Shown: positions 41,282 to 51,126, numbered from the stretch's first letter. The stretch is 62,739 nucleotides of DNA from Christensenella sp. UBA4675 (GCA_002405165.1 DHLF01000004.1:1-62739), one strand, 5' to 3'. Notes: generated from the sequence alone by a model not told the origin. Made by a program: numbers and translations.

Positions 41282-43542
41282 TAGTCTACAATCTCCATAG
41301 GCGCGAATTTTGCGGACAAAGATTTTATTCCTAAACCTTTAAACGCTACGTCCACAATTAAATTATCTCCACTGTTTTTAGTTTGTATAATCGTTCCCAA
41401 TCCGAATTTTGCGTGTTTAACGGTTTTACCCGCAACGAATTTGCTACTCGTTGCTCCGCTTGCCTGTTTTTTAACTGCCGTTTGCGACGTATATGAACTA
41501 GCAAAGCTAGACGTTTTCCCATAAGTATTTCCGCTTTCTCTTTCTTCTCCGCCGTAATAGTTTTGTCTTTCAAATCTTCTTTCTTCGTAATTTTCCCTTT
41601 CAAACCTATCTTCGTAAGACTTCTTTTCAAAACTATCTCTTTTGGGAACAGTTATAATTCCGCATTCTTTTAAAAACCTAGACGGCAACGTTATTTGACG
41701 ATTTCCGTATAAAAATCGGGTTTCGGAACGGGTTAAAAATAATTTTTCTTGCGCTCTCGTGATGGCAACGTACATAAGTCGCCTTTCTTCTTCTAGTTCG
41801 GCAACGTTTGCGGCAGCCCGCGACAATGGGAAAATTCCTTCGTCCATTCCGCCAACGAAAACGGTATTAAATTCTAGACCTTTTACCGCGTGTATCGTGG
41901 ATATGGTAACGTAATCTTCGCTTGCCATATCGTCGACGTCGGAAGATAAGGTTACGGACGACAAAAAGTCGTTTACGTCGGAATTAGGATTTAATTTTTC
42001 AAACTCTTCTACGCTCGAAATAAATTCGTCTACGTACTGCCTTTTATTTTGTCCTTCTTCCGTGTCGTCGAATTGAGAATAGAAATTCGTTCTTTCTATT
42101 ATGCTTTTTACCGTTTCCGTTAATGTTTTAGTTTCTTTATCGACTAAAAGTTGGGCTATAAGCGATTTAAAGGCTAAAACTTTATTTTTAGCCCCGCTTG
42201 AAACGGAAGCGTTTTCGACTTCGAAAATAGCGTCGAATAAAGTAAGATTTTCCTGCCCTGCGTATTCCGACAGCGACTGCAAAACTTTATCGCCTATACC
42301 GCGTTTAGGCACGTTTATTACTCTCATAATCGCTTCGTCGTCTAGCGGATTTACCAAAATTCTTATGTATGCGGTTAAATCTTTTATCTCTTTTCTTTCG
42401 TAAAACTTAAATCCGCCGAATACTTTATAGTTGATATTATATTTTAAAAATTCTTGCTCGTAAGACCTTGACAACGCGTTTAACCTAACCAGTACTGCAA
42501 AATCCGAATAGGATTTTCCTTCGTCGAGCATTTGCCTTATTTTTAAGGCGGTATAATGAGCTTCGCCCGTTTCGTCACCGCTACAAAAATATTCTACGCT
42601 TTCGCCTTCTTCGTTTTCCGTCCACAAAGATTTAGCTTTTCTTCCCGAATTTAATTTTATTAAAGAATTTGCAAGATTTAATATTTTTTTAGTAGAACGG
42701 TAATTCCTTTCTAATTTAAAAGTTTTTGCACCTTTAAAATCTTTTTCGAAATTTAGAATATTACCTATATCAGCCCCGCGCCAACCGTATATGCTTTGGT
42801 CATCGTCCCCAACGACGAAAATGTTTTGATGAACGGTTGCTAAATCTCTTATGATTTCGTATTGAATTTTATTCGTGTCCTGAAATTCGTCTACGTGAAT
42901 ATATTTAAATCTTTCCGAATATTTTAAACACGTTTCCGGATTTTGAGCAAAAAGCTTTTGAGTGTTTATAAGCAAATCGTCAAAATCCATAGCGTTGTTT
43001 TTAAGCAAAATTTCTTCGTATTCCGAAAAACATTCGCAAATAACACCTATATTTTGAACGTATTTGTTTTCTATATAGTATCTATCTGCGGATACTCCTT
43101 TATTTTTAGCAATGGAAATATGAGTTTTTAACGTTTTTATAAAACCGTCTTCCGTGATATTTTTTTCTTTAATCAGTTTTTTAAGAACTAATTCTTTATC
43201 GGATTCGCTATAAATGGAAAAATCTTTATTATACCCTATTTTATCCGCTTCTCTACGCAAAATTCTTACGCACATACTGTGAATCGTACATATCCACATT
43301 GCGTCCGCATTATCTACCATTTTAGATAAACGCTCTCTCATTTCATTAGATGCTTTATTGGTAAACGTTATAGCAAGTATTTGTTCGGGATATGCTAACC
43401 CTTTTTCCACTAAGTAAGCTATTCTTCCCGTTAAAACTCTGGTTTTTCCGCTACCCGCGCCCGCAATTACCAAAACAGGACCTTGCGTTTCTAAAACGGG
43501 CAAAATTTGTTCGCTGTTAAGTTTATTTAAAAAATCTTCCAT
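41281..43542 (-). CDS. pcrA: ATP-dependent DNA helicase PcrA/UvrD
   Basis: 753 residues. LNSEQILPVLETQGPVLVIAGAGSGKTRVL (Q motif and Walker A), VDEFQDTNKIQYE (II), VVGDDDQSIYGWRGAD (III), LERNYRS (IV), VSTIHAVKGLEFNTVFV-type segment (V, ISTIHAVKGLEF) and VAITRAQEKLFL (VI). The C-terminus has the Tudor-like VKHAKFGLGTII domain of PcrA. Unwinds DNA 3'-5' in repair and plasmid replication. Promoter TTGACA-17-TAAAAT upstream. Confidence 0.96.
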   Translation of the reverse strand: MEDFLNKLNSEQILPVLETQGPVLVIAGAGSGKTRVLTGRIAYLVEKGLAYPEQILAITFTNKASNEMRERLSKMVDNADAMWICTIHSMCVRILRREADKIGYNKDFSIYSESDKELVLKKLIKEKNITEDGFIKTLKTHISIAKNKGVSADRYYIENKYVQNIGVICECFSEYEEILLKNNAMDFDDLLINTQKLFAQNPETCLKYSERFKYIHVDEFQDTNKIQYEIIRDLATVHQNIFVVGDDDQSIYGWRGADIGNILNFEKDFKGAKTFKLERNYRSTKKILNLANSLIKLNSGRKAKSLWTENEEGESVEYFCSGDETGEAHYTALKIRQMLDEGKSYSDFAVLVRLNALSRSYEQEFLKYNINYKVFGGFKFYERKEIKDLTAYIRILVNPLDDEAIMRVINVPKRGIGDKVLQSLSEYAGQENLTLFDAIFEVENASVSSGAKNKVLAFKSLIAQLLVDKETKTLTETVKSIIERTNFYSQFDDTEEGQNKRQYVDEFISSVEEFEKLNPNSDVNDFLSSVTLSSDVDDMASEDYVTISTIHAVKGLEFNTVFVGGMDEGIFPLSRAAANVAELEEERRLMYVAITRAQEKLFLTRSETRFLYGNRQITLPSRFLKECGIITVPKRDSFEKKSYEDRFERENYEERRFERQNYYGGEERESGNTYGKTSSFASSYTSQTAVKKQASGATSSKFVAGKTVKHAKFGLGTIIQTKNSGDNLIVDVAFKGLGIKSLSAKFAPMEIVD

Positions 43543-43569
43543 TATAGCACCTTATAATTCATTAAGTAT

Positions 43570-43598
43570 ATTTTAATAGTAATTTCACTCTTTGTCAA
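43570..43598 (-). promoter_or_regulatory. Promoter of pcrA-ligA
   Basis: Minus strand TTGACA (43598-43593), 17 bases, TAAAAT (43575-43570). Confidence 0.75.
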
Positions 43599-43701
43599 CC
43601 TAAAAACGGGATAAGCAACCCGTTTATACGCTTTAAAAAAAATAAAAGCAAAAAAATAAACTTTGTAATTTTAATACAATAATTACGACCAAATTTTTTA
43701 A

Positions 43702-43732
43702 CAAAAAAATCGTCGGTAATTCACCGACGATT
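43702..43732 (-). terminator. Terminator after the 126-residue gene
   Basis: ATCGTCGGT/ACCGACGAT stem, then seven T on the minus strand. Confidence 0.85.
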
Positions 43733-43737
43733 AAGTT

Positions 43738-44118
43738 TTATTCAAACATCTTTTCTTTCTTGTATTTCATTAAAGCTTCCCTATATTTACTAGATAAATC
43801 TAAAAAATATCTTTGCCTTTGCTCGTATGATAAAGTGGCGATATAATCTTTATCGGCAAGCCTTCCGAGCATATCGCTGACTTCGCCGTATTTATCTAAA
43901 ATTTCTTTAACTTTTAAATAAAATGCGTCGTCTTCGTTGCCACCCAAAATATCGCTTTTTACTTTTTCACGATAAAATTCAACGACTTTACTTTCGTTAA
44001 GTCCGTTGTTTTTTGCTAGCTTTAAACTTTTTTCTAATTCTTCCTTAGATTTTTGCCAGTATCCGTTTTTTATTCTTTCTTTGGCTTCTTTTGCAAGTTC
44101 TTTTATTGACGTATCCAT
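43738..44118 (-). CDS. Helical protein of unknown function (126 aa)
   Basis: All-helical, highly charged. The first 45 residues (AKEAKERIKNGYWQKSKEELEKSLKLAKNNG) look like a short helical-repeat unit. The rest contains DKYGEVSDMLGRLADKDYI and a C-terminal YREALMKYKKEK. No catalytic motif and no membrane segment. GAGGGG lies six bases before the ATG. It follows rpsU and its terminator, so it may be partly co-transcribed with rpsU. I do not recognise the family. Confidence 0.75.
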   Translation of the reverse strand: MDTSIKELAKEAKERIKNGYWQKSKEELEKSLKLAKNNGLNESKVVEFYREKVKSDILGGNEDDAFYLKVKEILDKYGEVSDMLGRLADKDYIATLSYEQRQRYFLDLSSKYREALMKYKKEKMFE

Positions 44119-44148
44119 TGTAGCCCCTCTACTGATTAAAAGTATTAC

Positions 44149-44180
44149 AAAAAAATAGCCCGTTAAAACAAATTAACGGG
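44149..44180 (-). terminator. Terminator of rpsU
   Basis: CCCGTTAA/TTAACGGG (8 bp), loop of 6, then TATTTTTTT on the minus strand. Confidence 0.8.
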
Positions 44181-44192
44181 TGTAAAAAATAA

Positions 44193-44369
44193 TTAGCCTT
44201 TATTTCTTTTTCTAGCTGCTTCTGCTTTCTTTTTTCTTCTTACGGAAGGCTTTTCGTAATGTTCTTTACGACGCATGTCGCCGATAATTCCGTCCCTTGC
44301 GCACTTTCTTTTAAAACGACGCAAAGCGTTTTCTAACGTTTCGTTTTCTCCAACTTTAATTAAAGACAT
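44193..44369 (-). CDS. rpsU: 30S ribosomal protein S21
   Basis: Start at ATG 44367-44369 (58 residues), seven bases after AAGGAGG; the longer frame has no ribosome site. MSLIKVGENETLENALRRFKRKC is the standard N-terminus and the C-terminal tail is arginine/lysine-rich. Takes part in initiation on the small subunit. It is 180 bases from the HIT gene, with its own likely promoter. Confidence 0.96.
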   Translation of the reverse strand: MSLIKVGENETLENALRRFKRKCARDGIIGDMRRKEHYEKPSVRRKKKAEAARKRNKG

Positions 44370-44550
44370 ATTCAACCCTCCTTTGCCCATAAATGCGATT
44401 TATTCAACGTTTTTAATTGTATCAAAAAAAAAATTGTTTGTCAATTCATTTTTAACAAAAACTACAATTTAATTATTTTGCTTAAAAATAGCGTATATTT
44501 TAAAAAATTACTCGCATTTATTTTACGTGCGTAAGACGATAAAAATCCGA

Positions 44551-44883
44551 TTACGCGGGATTCCAATCCATTTTTTGTCCGGATAAAATATGAATATGCA
44601 AATGCGGAACGGTTTGACCTGCGTCGTCCCCCTGATTTATGACCAAACGATAGCCGTTTTCTAAATGTAATAATTCTTTAAGCGTAGAAATTTTACCTAT
44701 CATTTTTCCGACTATTTCTCCGTATTCTTCCGTTATGAACTTAAAATGTTTTTTAGATATGCACAAAAAATGATTTTTTGCTTTCGGAGCAATGTCTTTA
44801 ATTATAAACATAACGTCGTCTTCATAAAGTTTTACGGTTTGCAATTCGTTGTTTGCAAATTTACAAAATAAACAATCTTCCAT
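44551..44883 (-). CDS. HIT-family nucleotide hydrolase (HinT-like)
   Basis: Start at ATG 44881-44883 (110 residues) behind AAAGGAGAG. EDCLFCKFANNE gives the N-terminal zinc cysteines, and the catalytic histidine triad is HLHIHIL with the preceding GQTVPH. It hydrolyses adenosine phosphoramidates and related nucleotides. It starts two bases after the mtaB stop and belongs to the mtnN-prmA-mtaB operon. Confidence 0.93.
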   Translation of the reverse strand: MEDCLFCKFANNELQTVKLYEDDVMFIIKDIAPKAKNHFLCISKKHFKFITEEYGEIVGKMIGKISTLKELLHLENGYRLVINQGDDAGQTVPHLHIHILSGQKMDWNPA

Positions 44884-44885
44884 AA

Positions 44886-46127
44886 TTACTCTCCTTTTTC
44901 GGCTAGACATATTTCGTCAAACGCCGTTAATTTTATTTTTGTTTCGGAATTTATTTTCCCTTTTATTTTAGTTTTTATATAGTTGCCCGTTGTACCGTAG
45001 CTATATTCCCCGTCGTATTCTTCAAAAATAAACGTCAAGGGAATTACTTTACATTTTTCGTAATACTTTTTTCTTAGTTCTTGTTTTAATAAAAGTATTT
45101 CATCCATTCTTTGTTTTTTAATTTCTTTTGGCAAATCTTGTAATTTTGCCCCCATTGTTCCTTCTCTTGCGGAATAAGGAAAACAGTGGATATCGGCAAA
45201 TTCTACTTTTTTACAAAAGTTTAACGAATCTAAAAAATCTTGCTCGGTTTCCGTAGCATACCCTACGATAACGTCGGTAGTAATAGAAGCAAGCGGAAAA
45301 TATTTTCTTATTAGACAAACTTTATCGTAATACTGTTCCGCAGTATAATGTCTATTCATACTTTTAAGCACTTTATCGCTACCCGATTGAAGCGACAAGT
45401 GAAATTGTGGGGAAAATTTTTTAAGTTTACTTAACGCGTTAAGAAGTTTTTCGTCTATAACCCTAACTTCCAACGAACCGAGCCTTATTCTTTTATCTAT
45501 ATGCGAAATTTTGTCTATTAAGTCGGCTAGTTTATTTCCGCAATAATCGTAACTGCTTATGTCTATTCCCGTAATTACAATTTCGTCTGCGCAGGTATTT
45601 TCTATTTCCGTAACCGTTTCGTCGATATTTCTTGACCTACTGCGCCCCCTTAAATACGGAATTATACAATAAGAACAAAAATTATTGCAACCGTCTTGAA
45701 TTTTAACGAACGCCCTAGACTTTTCGTGAACGGGCAAAACTTCGCAAGAAGGATATTCGTCCTTTTGCTCTATTTTAATACCCGTAAGTTTATTTTTGAT
45801 AAATTCTAAAATTTTTTCTTTACTTTTCGCACCCGTTACGAGTTTTACTCCCGTTTTTTGAACGAAAACTTTTCCGTTTTTTTCGCTGGCACAACCCGTT
45901 ACGATTATCTCCGCATTAGGATTAAATTTTCTTGCCCTTGCAACTAATTGACGGGATTTTTTTTCGGCTTCCCCCGTTACGGCGCACGTATTTAAAACGT
46001 ATAAATCGGCGTAACCTAATTTTTGCGAAACTTCGTAACCTAATTCTTTTAAACCCGCTTCTATCATAGCGGATTCGTACGAATTTACTTTGCACCCCAA
46101 AGTAAATACAATTGCTTTTTTACTCAC
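44886..46127 (-). CDS. mtaB: tRNA t6A37 methylthiotransferase MtaB
   Basis: 413 residues. The UPF0004 domain starts FTLGCKVNSYESAMIE and contains VLNTCAVTGEAEKKSR and TGCASEKN (three cluster cysteines); the radical-SAM motif is CNNFCSYCIIPYLRGRSRSR. The N-terminal GCKVN pattern separates MtaB from MiaB (GCQMN). It makes ms2t6A37 in tRNA. The GTG start overlaps the prmA stop by eight bases. Confidence 0.94.
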   Translation of the reverse strand: MSKKAIVFTLGCKVNSYESAMIEAGLKELGYEVSQKLGYADLYVLNTCAVTGEAEKKSRQLVARARKFNPNAEIIVTGCASEKNGKVFVQKTGVKLVTGAKSKEKILEFIKNKLTGIKIEQKDEYPSCEVLPVHEKSRAFVKIQDGCNNFCSYCIIPYLRGRSRSRNIDETVTEIENTCADEIVITGIDISSYDYCGNKLADLIDKISHIDKRIRLGSLEVRVIDEKLLNALSKLKKFSPQFHLSLQSGSDKVLKSMNRHYTAEQYYDKVCLIRKYFPLASITTDVIVGYATETEQDFLDSLNFCKKVEFADIHCFPYSAREGTMGAKLQDLPKEIKKQRMDEILLLKQELRKKYYEKCKVIPLTFIFEEYDGEYSYGTTGNYIKTKIKGKINSETKIKLTAFDEICLAEKGE

Positions 46128-47046
46128 TTTCTTTCTCCAACACGAGAACGCTCCATTCGCCCCTTATTTCTTGTTCTATCGCCTTTAATCCAACCGCTTC
46201 GTAAGCGAATTTAACTTTTTCCAGTCTATCTTTTAAAATACCGCTTAAAATTATTTTCGCACCTTTTTTAAGATAGAAATTCACGTTTTCGACAAGCCTT
46301 AACAGAATTTCCGCAGTAATGTTAGCAACCAACAAATCGCACTCTCCGCTTGCTTTTTCAAGCAAATCGCAATGCTCTACTTCGCAAAAGCTTTCAACTT
46401 TGTTTACCACAACATTATGCTTTGCGCACTCTACCGCCTGCAAATCCAGTTCGGTCATAAAAACTTTTTTCGCGCCGAGTAACGCGCACGCAATTCCAAG
46501 TATTCCGCTACCCGTTCCCACGTCTATTACCGTATCGCCTTTGTTCAAAAATTTTTGCAATTTTTCTAAACATAAAGACGTGGTTTCGTGTTCGCCCGTA
46601 CCGAAAGCCGTGTTCGTGTCTATTTTTACCGTCGGCTTATTCGTTTTATATTCTATCCAGTTAGGACAAATTACAATATTACCTATTTCGATAGGCTTAT
46701 AATGTTTTCTCCAAATTTCTATCCAGTCGTCGCCGTCTACTATGCGTTTGGAAATTTCCAGCACGCCTAAATCTATTTCCGACCTTTCTTTTAACGCTTC
46801 TATTTCGTTATCTATTATTCCGCAATCGAAATCTAAATTAAAATACCCTTTTACTATGGTGGACGGTTTGTTATAATTTAAACTGTCGTCTAAATAATCA
46901 AAGGTTTCCCTGCGTTTTTCTATTAACTCTAAAATATCGTCGGTAGAACAAACGGCTACGCCGAATTCGGAATAATCCCACATTACGTCCGCAACGAGTT
47001 CTTGACCTTCGTTAGTCGTATTTACGGAAATTTCTACGTATCTCAT
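46120..47046 (-). CDS. prmA: Ribosomal protein L11 methyltransferase
   Basis: 308 residues. The N-terminal substrate-binding domain is followed by a Rossmann methyltransferase with VIDVGTGSGILGIACALLGAK (SAM motif I) and DLLVANITAEILLRL (the PrmA N-I/V-T motif). Trimethylates L11. mtnN stops one base before this start. Confidence 0.94.
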   Translation of the reverse strand: MRYVEISVNTTNEGQELVADVMWDYSEFGVAVCSTDDILELIEKRRETFDYLDDSLNYNKPSTIVKGYFNLDFDCGIIDNEIEALKERSEIDLGVLEISKRIVDGDDWIEIWRKHYKPIEIGNIVICPNWIEYKTNKPTVKIDTNTAFGTGEHETTSLCLEKLQKFLNKGDTVIDVGTGSGILGIACALLGAKKVFMTELDLQAVECAKHNVVVNKVESFCEVEHCDLLEKASGECDLLVANITAEILLRLVENVNFYLKKGAKIILSGILKDRLEKVKFAYEAVGLKAIEQEIRGEWSVLVLEKESE

Positions 47047-47709
47047 TTAGTCTTCTAAAATTTCTCCTATTATTTTTGCGCAAACTTTGCAAGCTTTTTC
47101 AACGGTAGAATAGTATTCTTCAACTCCGCCTTCCCCGTCGCTGACGGCTTTTAAAATAAAACACGGCACTTCTGCATTTTTACAAACCAATAAAACGCCT
47201 GCCCCTTCCATATCGCATATATCGGCGTTAAATTCTTTTACCAAAGCCCTTTTTACGTTAGAATTTGCCACGAATTTATCCGCAGAAGCAAGCACCCCCG
47301 TTTTTAAACCGAATTTATTTACGGTTTTTTCAAACAAATCTTTATCGCAATAAATTTCAGGCTGATTTTCGGACGGGTATTGACCTTTTGGTAAACCGTC
47401 TATTTCGGAAAGGTCGAAATCGTAATGAATTACACTTTTTACGCCAACAACGTCGCAAGATAAGAAATCGGGTTTTAAACTTCCGCATACGCCGAAATTG
47501 TAAATTACGTCTACCCCTTCCGTGATTAAAAGCGTGGTAGCTCCGCTTGCGTATATTTCTCCTATTCCGCTTTGAACGATAACTATTTCGTTTTTACCCT
47601 TACTGCGGTAAACGGAATATCCGCATATATTTTCTTGATTAAAATTACATAAATTCGAAAGCAAAGGCATAAGCTCTTTGCTCATTGCACAAACGATTCC
47701 TATTTTCAT
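47047..47709 (-). CDS. mtnN: 5'-methylthioadenosine/S-adenosylhomocysteine nucleosidase
   Basis: 220 residues. MKIGIVCAMSKELMPLL opens the fold, VQSGIGEIYASGATTLLI follows, the catalytic glutamate pair lies in ICDMEGAGVLLVCK, and AVSDGEGG contains the catalytic aspartate. Cleaves SAH and MTA, recycling by-products of the SAM-dependent enzymes prmA and mtaB in the same operon. It is divergent from the amidotransferase gene across 59 bases. Confidence 0.94.
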   Translation of the reverse strand: MKIGIVCAMSKELMPLLSNLCNFNQENICGYSVYRSKGKNEIVIVQSGIGEIYASGATTLLITEGVDVIYNFGVCGSLKPDFLSCDVVGVKSVIHYDFDLSEIDGLPKGQYPSENQPEIYCDKDLFEKTVNKFGLKTGVLASADKFVANSNVKRALVKEFNADICDMEGAGVLLVCKNAEVPCFILKAVSDGEGGVEEYYSTVEKACKVCAKIIGEILED

Positions 47710-47768
47710 TTCGAACCTTTTTTGAAAAATTAAATATTATATAATATACATTCTAACATATTTTAACG

Positions 47769-48377
47769 ATGAAATCAATTTTTATTTACGGACAAAAAAA
47801 TATTTTAACTAACTACGAAAGAGCTTTCGAGTGCGAAGATTGTAAAGTAACCATATCTAAACGCTTACCAAACGTAAAAAAATACGATTGTTTGGTTTTA
47901 GCGGGAGGCGGGGATATACTTCCTAGTTTTTACGGTCAACAAAATTTATGCTGTGATAACGTAGACGAAAAAAGGGATATAGCGGAACTATTTTTAATAA
48001 AAAAATTTTTAGCTCAAAACAAAAAAATTATAGGAATTTGCAGGGGTATGCAAGTTTTAAACGTTTACTTTGGCGGAACGCTTTTTCAAAACGTTTACTA
48101 CCACAACCAACAAAACGGAAAAGACGGCTATCATTTTGTGTATAATTATACAAAATCTTTTATGTACGATTTATACGGGAAAAGTTGCCTTGTAAACTCC
48201 GCTCATCATCAGGCAATAGATAAGTTGGGTAACGGTTTAATTAAAGCTTGCGTATCCCCTGACGGATATATAGAGGGGTTTTTCCACAAAAATTTACCCG
48301 TTTACGCAGTGCAATTTCATCCCGAAAGAATGAGCAACGGCAAAAGACTTATCAATTTTTTTAAGCCTTGGAACTAA
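47769..48377 (+). CDS. Class-I glutamine amidotransferase-like hydrolase (peptidase C26)
   Basis: 202 residues. LVLAGGGDILPSFYG, the nucleophile elbow IIGICRGMQVLNVYFGG (Cys about 95), SAHHQAI and VQFHPERM (catalytic His and Glu) are those of gamma-glutamyl-GABA hydrolase-like proteins. It is about 40 residues shorter than PuuD. No ribosome site is visible, and TATAAT lies only about 20 bases before the ATG, so the leader is very short. Substrate unknown. Confidence 0.85.
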   Translation: MKSIFIYGQKNILTNYERAFECEDCKVTISKRLPNVKKYDCLVLAGGGDILPSFYGQQNLCCDNVDEKRDIAELFLIKKFLAQNKKIIGICRGMQVLNVYFGGTLFQNVYYHNQQNGKDGYHFVYNYTKSFMYDLYGKSCLVNSAHHQAIDKLGNGLIKACVSPDGYIEGFFHKNLPVYAVQFHPERMSNGKRLINFFKPWN

Positions 48378-48411
48378 AATAAAACATTAAAAAACAACTA
48401 AATATCGCAAT

Positions 48412-48443
48412 AAAAAACCGTAGCAAAATTACTACGGTTTTTT
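48412..48443. terminator. Bidirectional terminator between convergent genes
   Basis: AAAAAACCGTAG/CTACGGTTTTTT with an 8-base loop; serves rho (minus) and the amidotransferase (plus). Confidence 0.88.
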
Positions 48444-48444
48444 G

Positions 48445-49779
48445 CTATTTCATAAGTTTTATCCATTCGTCTACTTTTACGATAAATTCTTCGTTACTGT
48501 CGGTTTTTCCGAGCATTTCCAAAAAGTTCTCGCTCGACTTTGCGTCTTCTTGTAAAAATCTACGAACTTTATAAGCGCAATCTAATTCTTTTTCGGTTAA
48601 CAATAATTCTTCTTTTCTTGTTCCGCTTTTATATAAATCGATAGCGGGGAAAATTCTACGTTCGGACAATTTGCCCGAAAGCATTATTTCCATATTTCCC
48701 GTACCCTTAAATTCTTCGTAAATAACTTCGTCCATACGGCTTCCCGTTTCTATTAAAGCCGTTGCAATAATTGTTAAACTTCCGCCGTTTTTTATATTTC
48801 TTGCCGAACCGAAAACTTTTTTGGGAGCAACTACCGCCGTGGGGTCTAATCCGCCTGATAACGTTCTTCCCGACGACGGAACGGAAACGTTGTAGGCTCT
48901 TGTCAATTTCGTTATACTGTCAAGCAATACCACAACGTCGCGACCTTCTTCTACTAAACGCTTTGCTCTGTTTGTTACAAGTTCCGCAATTTTTATATGA
49001 TGCTCGGGCGTTTCGTCAAAAGTAGAATAAACTATTTCGCTGTTTACGCAATTTTTAAATTCGGTTACTTCTTCGGGACGCTCGTCTATCAATAAAATTA
49101 TTAGCTTTATTTCGGGATGGTTTTGCTCTATCGACAACGCCATTTTTTCAAGTAACGTGGTCTTTCCCGTTTTGGGCGGAGCTACTATCAACCCCCTTTG
49201 TCCTTTACCGATAGGACACAGTAAATCTATACACCTTATAGATAAATCTTGCGGTTTATCTTTTCTTTCAAGCGTGATTTTCTCGTCGGGATAGCATGGA
49301 ATTAAATCGTCGAAATTAGGTCTTTTTGTGCGTATTTCGGGAGTTTTACCGTTGATTTCAAGTATTTTTTGAAGGGCAGGTTGTTCGTTTTCCCTAATTC
49401 TTGCAAAAGTGCCTTTTACATAGTCGCCAACCCTTAAACCATACTGTCTAATAAGCATTCTCGTAACGAATACGTCTTGCTTAGAATTTTCATAATTTTT
49501 AGTTCTTAAAAATCCGTATCCGTCGGGACAAATTTCTATTATTCCCGAACAGTTTTTATCTTCGTCCGCTTCGACGTCGTTTACTTCCGTTAAAGGTTTT
49601 CTTCCCCTATTGCTACGCGAAAAATTTTTTTCGCCTTCCTGAGCGGATAATATTTGCTCTATTAAAGTTTGTTTTGCCATTTGATTGGGAGTTCCGTTAA
49701 ATTCTTCCCTGAAAATATCTCTTAAATCCTTTAAAGAAACGCATTCCAACATTTCTCTAGTATATTTTCCGTTTTCCAT
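48445..49779 (-). CDS. rho: Transcription termination factor Rho
   Basis: 444 residues. N-terminal SAP-like helices, an RNA-binding cold-shock domain (GIIEICPDGYGFLRTKNYENS) and the hexameric ATPase with LIVAPPKTGKTTLLEK (Walker A), LIILLIDERPEEVTEF (Walker B side) and SGGLDPTAV (Q/R loop region). Full length without the long N-terminal insertions of actinobacterial Rho. Last gene of prfB-tsaD-radC-MBL-rho. Confidence 0.96.
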   Translation of the reverse strand: MENGKYTREMLECVSLKDLRDIFREEFNGTPNQMAKQTLIEQILSAQEGEKNFSRSNRGRKPLTEVNDVEADEDKNCSGIIEICPDGYGFLRTKNYENSKQDVFVTRMLIRQYGLRVGDYVKGTFARIRENEQPALQKILEINGKTPEIRTKRPNFDDLIPCYPDEKITLERKDKPQDLSIRCIDLLCPIGKGQRGLIVAPPKTGKTTLLEKMALSIEQNHPEIKLIILLIDERPEEVTEFKNCVNSEIVYSTFDETPEHHIKIAELVTNRAKRLVEEGRDVVVLLDSITKLTRAYNVSVPSSGRTLSGGLDPTAVVAPKKVFGSARNIKNGGSLTIIATALIETGSRMDEVIYEEFKGTGNMEIMLSGKLSERRIFPAIDLYKSGTRKEELLLTEKELDCAYKVRRFLQEDAKSSENFLEMLGKTDSNEEFIVKVDEWIKLMK

Positions 49780-50382
49780 TTACACCTCCGCTTTTAACAC
49801 TATTATTTTTTTACCCGTTAAAGGTAATTCTATTTTTATAGGACTATCCTTTTTTTCTATTGTAAAATTGCTTGCTTCATGCAAAAAATTTTCTACGCCG
49901 TCTATATCTACCGTGCTTTTGCCGAATTTATAGTGCATTGGTATTATTATTTTAGCGTTTATTTTTTCAACGTATTTTAACGCTTGTTTATAATTTATAG
50001 TATAATTTCCACCTACGGGAATAAACAAAACGTCCGTATCTTTAATTTTTTCTATCAAATCTAAGTTCTCGCTTTCGCCTAAATCGCCTAAATGAGTGAA
50101 TTTTATTCCTTCCGTTTTAAACGATAAAACTAAATTTTCTCCGCGTAATTTCCCCTTTTCTTCATCGTGAAAAGTTTTAATTTTAGTGAATTTATCGTCA
50201 TATAGGGCGTTTTTCCCCATACTTTTTTGATATGCGTTGTGGTCGTAATGATTGTGCGAACAAAAATAATAATCGGTTTTTATTTCAGGTAAATCGTAAC
50301 CTATATTTTTGTAAGGGTCTATACATATACTGTATTCGCCTTTAAGAACGAAACACGAATGTCCAAAATACGAAATTATCAT
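49780..50382 (-). CDS. Metallo-beta-lactamase-fold hydrolase (UlaG-like, UPF0173 type)
   Basis: 200 residues. MIISYFGHSCFVLKG opens the fold, the metal-binding SHNHYDHN is at about 42-49, and the later ligands are in FTHLGDLG and IIPMHYK. The FGHSCF start and the single short domain match the MBL group that includes UlaG and YtkL. The substrate is unknown. Its ATG overlaps the radC stop, and rho begins right after its stop. Confidence 0.87.
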   Translation of the reverse strand: MIISYFGHSCFVLKGEYSICIDPYKNIGYDLPEIKTDYYFCSHNHYDHNAYQKSMGKNALYDDKFTKIKTFHDEEKGKLRGENLVLSFKTEGIKFTHLGDLGESENLDLIEKIKDTDVLFIPVGGNYTINYKQALKYVEKINAKIIIPMHYKFGKSTVDIDGVENFLHEASNFTIEKKDSPIKIELPLTGKKIIVLKAEV

Positions 50383-51086
50383 AATACTCCTTGTAACTCC
50401 AACTCTTCTTTTATTTTTAACATTTTCCCAGACGAGGAGTAACTGAAAAAATCTTTTCCGCTAATTATTATATGGTCGTAAAAGTCCACATTATGCAAGC
50501 TTAAAAAAGCGTAAAGCTTTTTAGTTGTTTTATCGTCCGCTAAGGACGGATTAGGATTCCCGCTTAAATGATTATGAGCAACGAGTACCGAAGCGGGCTT
50601 ATGTAAAACTAATAATCTACCTATTTCTTGTAAGTTTAATTTCACCCTATCTATGGCGTTAGAAGAAAATTCTGACTTCCCGAGTATTAAATCGTCCGCT
50701 CCTAAAAAATAAATCAAGAATTTTTCTTTATTAGCGTTGGCAAAATATTCGATTAAATCTTCTTTCGCGTCGAATACGTTTTTAATTTTATCCAAACTCG
50801 GTTTTTCACTTTCTATTCTTTTTATTATGCAATTTATGGTTTTTAAAAAGCAAGCTACGTTTTCTCCGACGCCTTCTATACTGCACAAAACCGATATATC
50901 TGCTTCTAATACGCTTTTTATAGAACCGTCGAACGTGTCTAACAATCTATGCGCAAGTTCGTTTACGTTTTTTCTAGGAATTGCGTAAAACAACAAAGTT
51001 TCCATAACTTCGTGCGGTTCTAAAACGTCGCCGTGAAGTAGCATTTTATTTTTCATTCTTTGTCTGTGTCCGTCATGTTCTGACAT
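50379..51086 (-). CDS. radC: RadC/JAB-domain DNA repair-associated protein
   Basis: 235 residues. Helix-hairpin-helix at about 60-80 (VLCSIEGVGENVACFL), then a JAB/MPN domain with the metal motif VLVAHNHLSGNPNPSLAD (H-x-H-x10-D). RadC's biochemical role is unsettled despite the name. It starts 40 bases after tsaD and overlaps the MBL gene by four bases. Confidence 0.9.
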   Translation of the reverse strand: MSEHDGHRQRMKNKMLLHGDVLEPHEVMETLLFYAIPRKNVNELAHRLLDTFDGSIKSVLEADISVLCSIEGVGENVACFLKTINCIIKRIESEKPSLDKIKNVFDAKEDLIEYFANANKEKFLIYFLGADDLILGKSEFSSNAIDRVKLNLQEIGRLLVLHKPASVLVAHNHLSGNPNPSLADDKTTKKLYAFLSLHNVDFYDHIIISGKDFFSYSSSGKMLKIKEELELQGVL

Positions 51087-51126
51087 TTTTATCTCCTGCC
51101 GAATAAAAATAAAATAATTTTTTCTT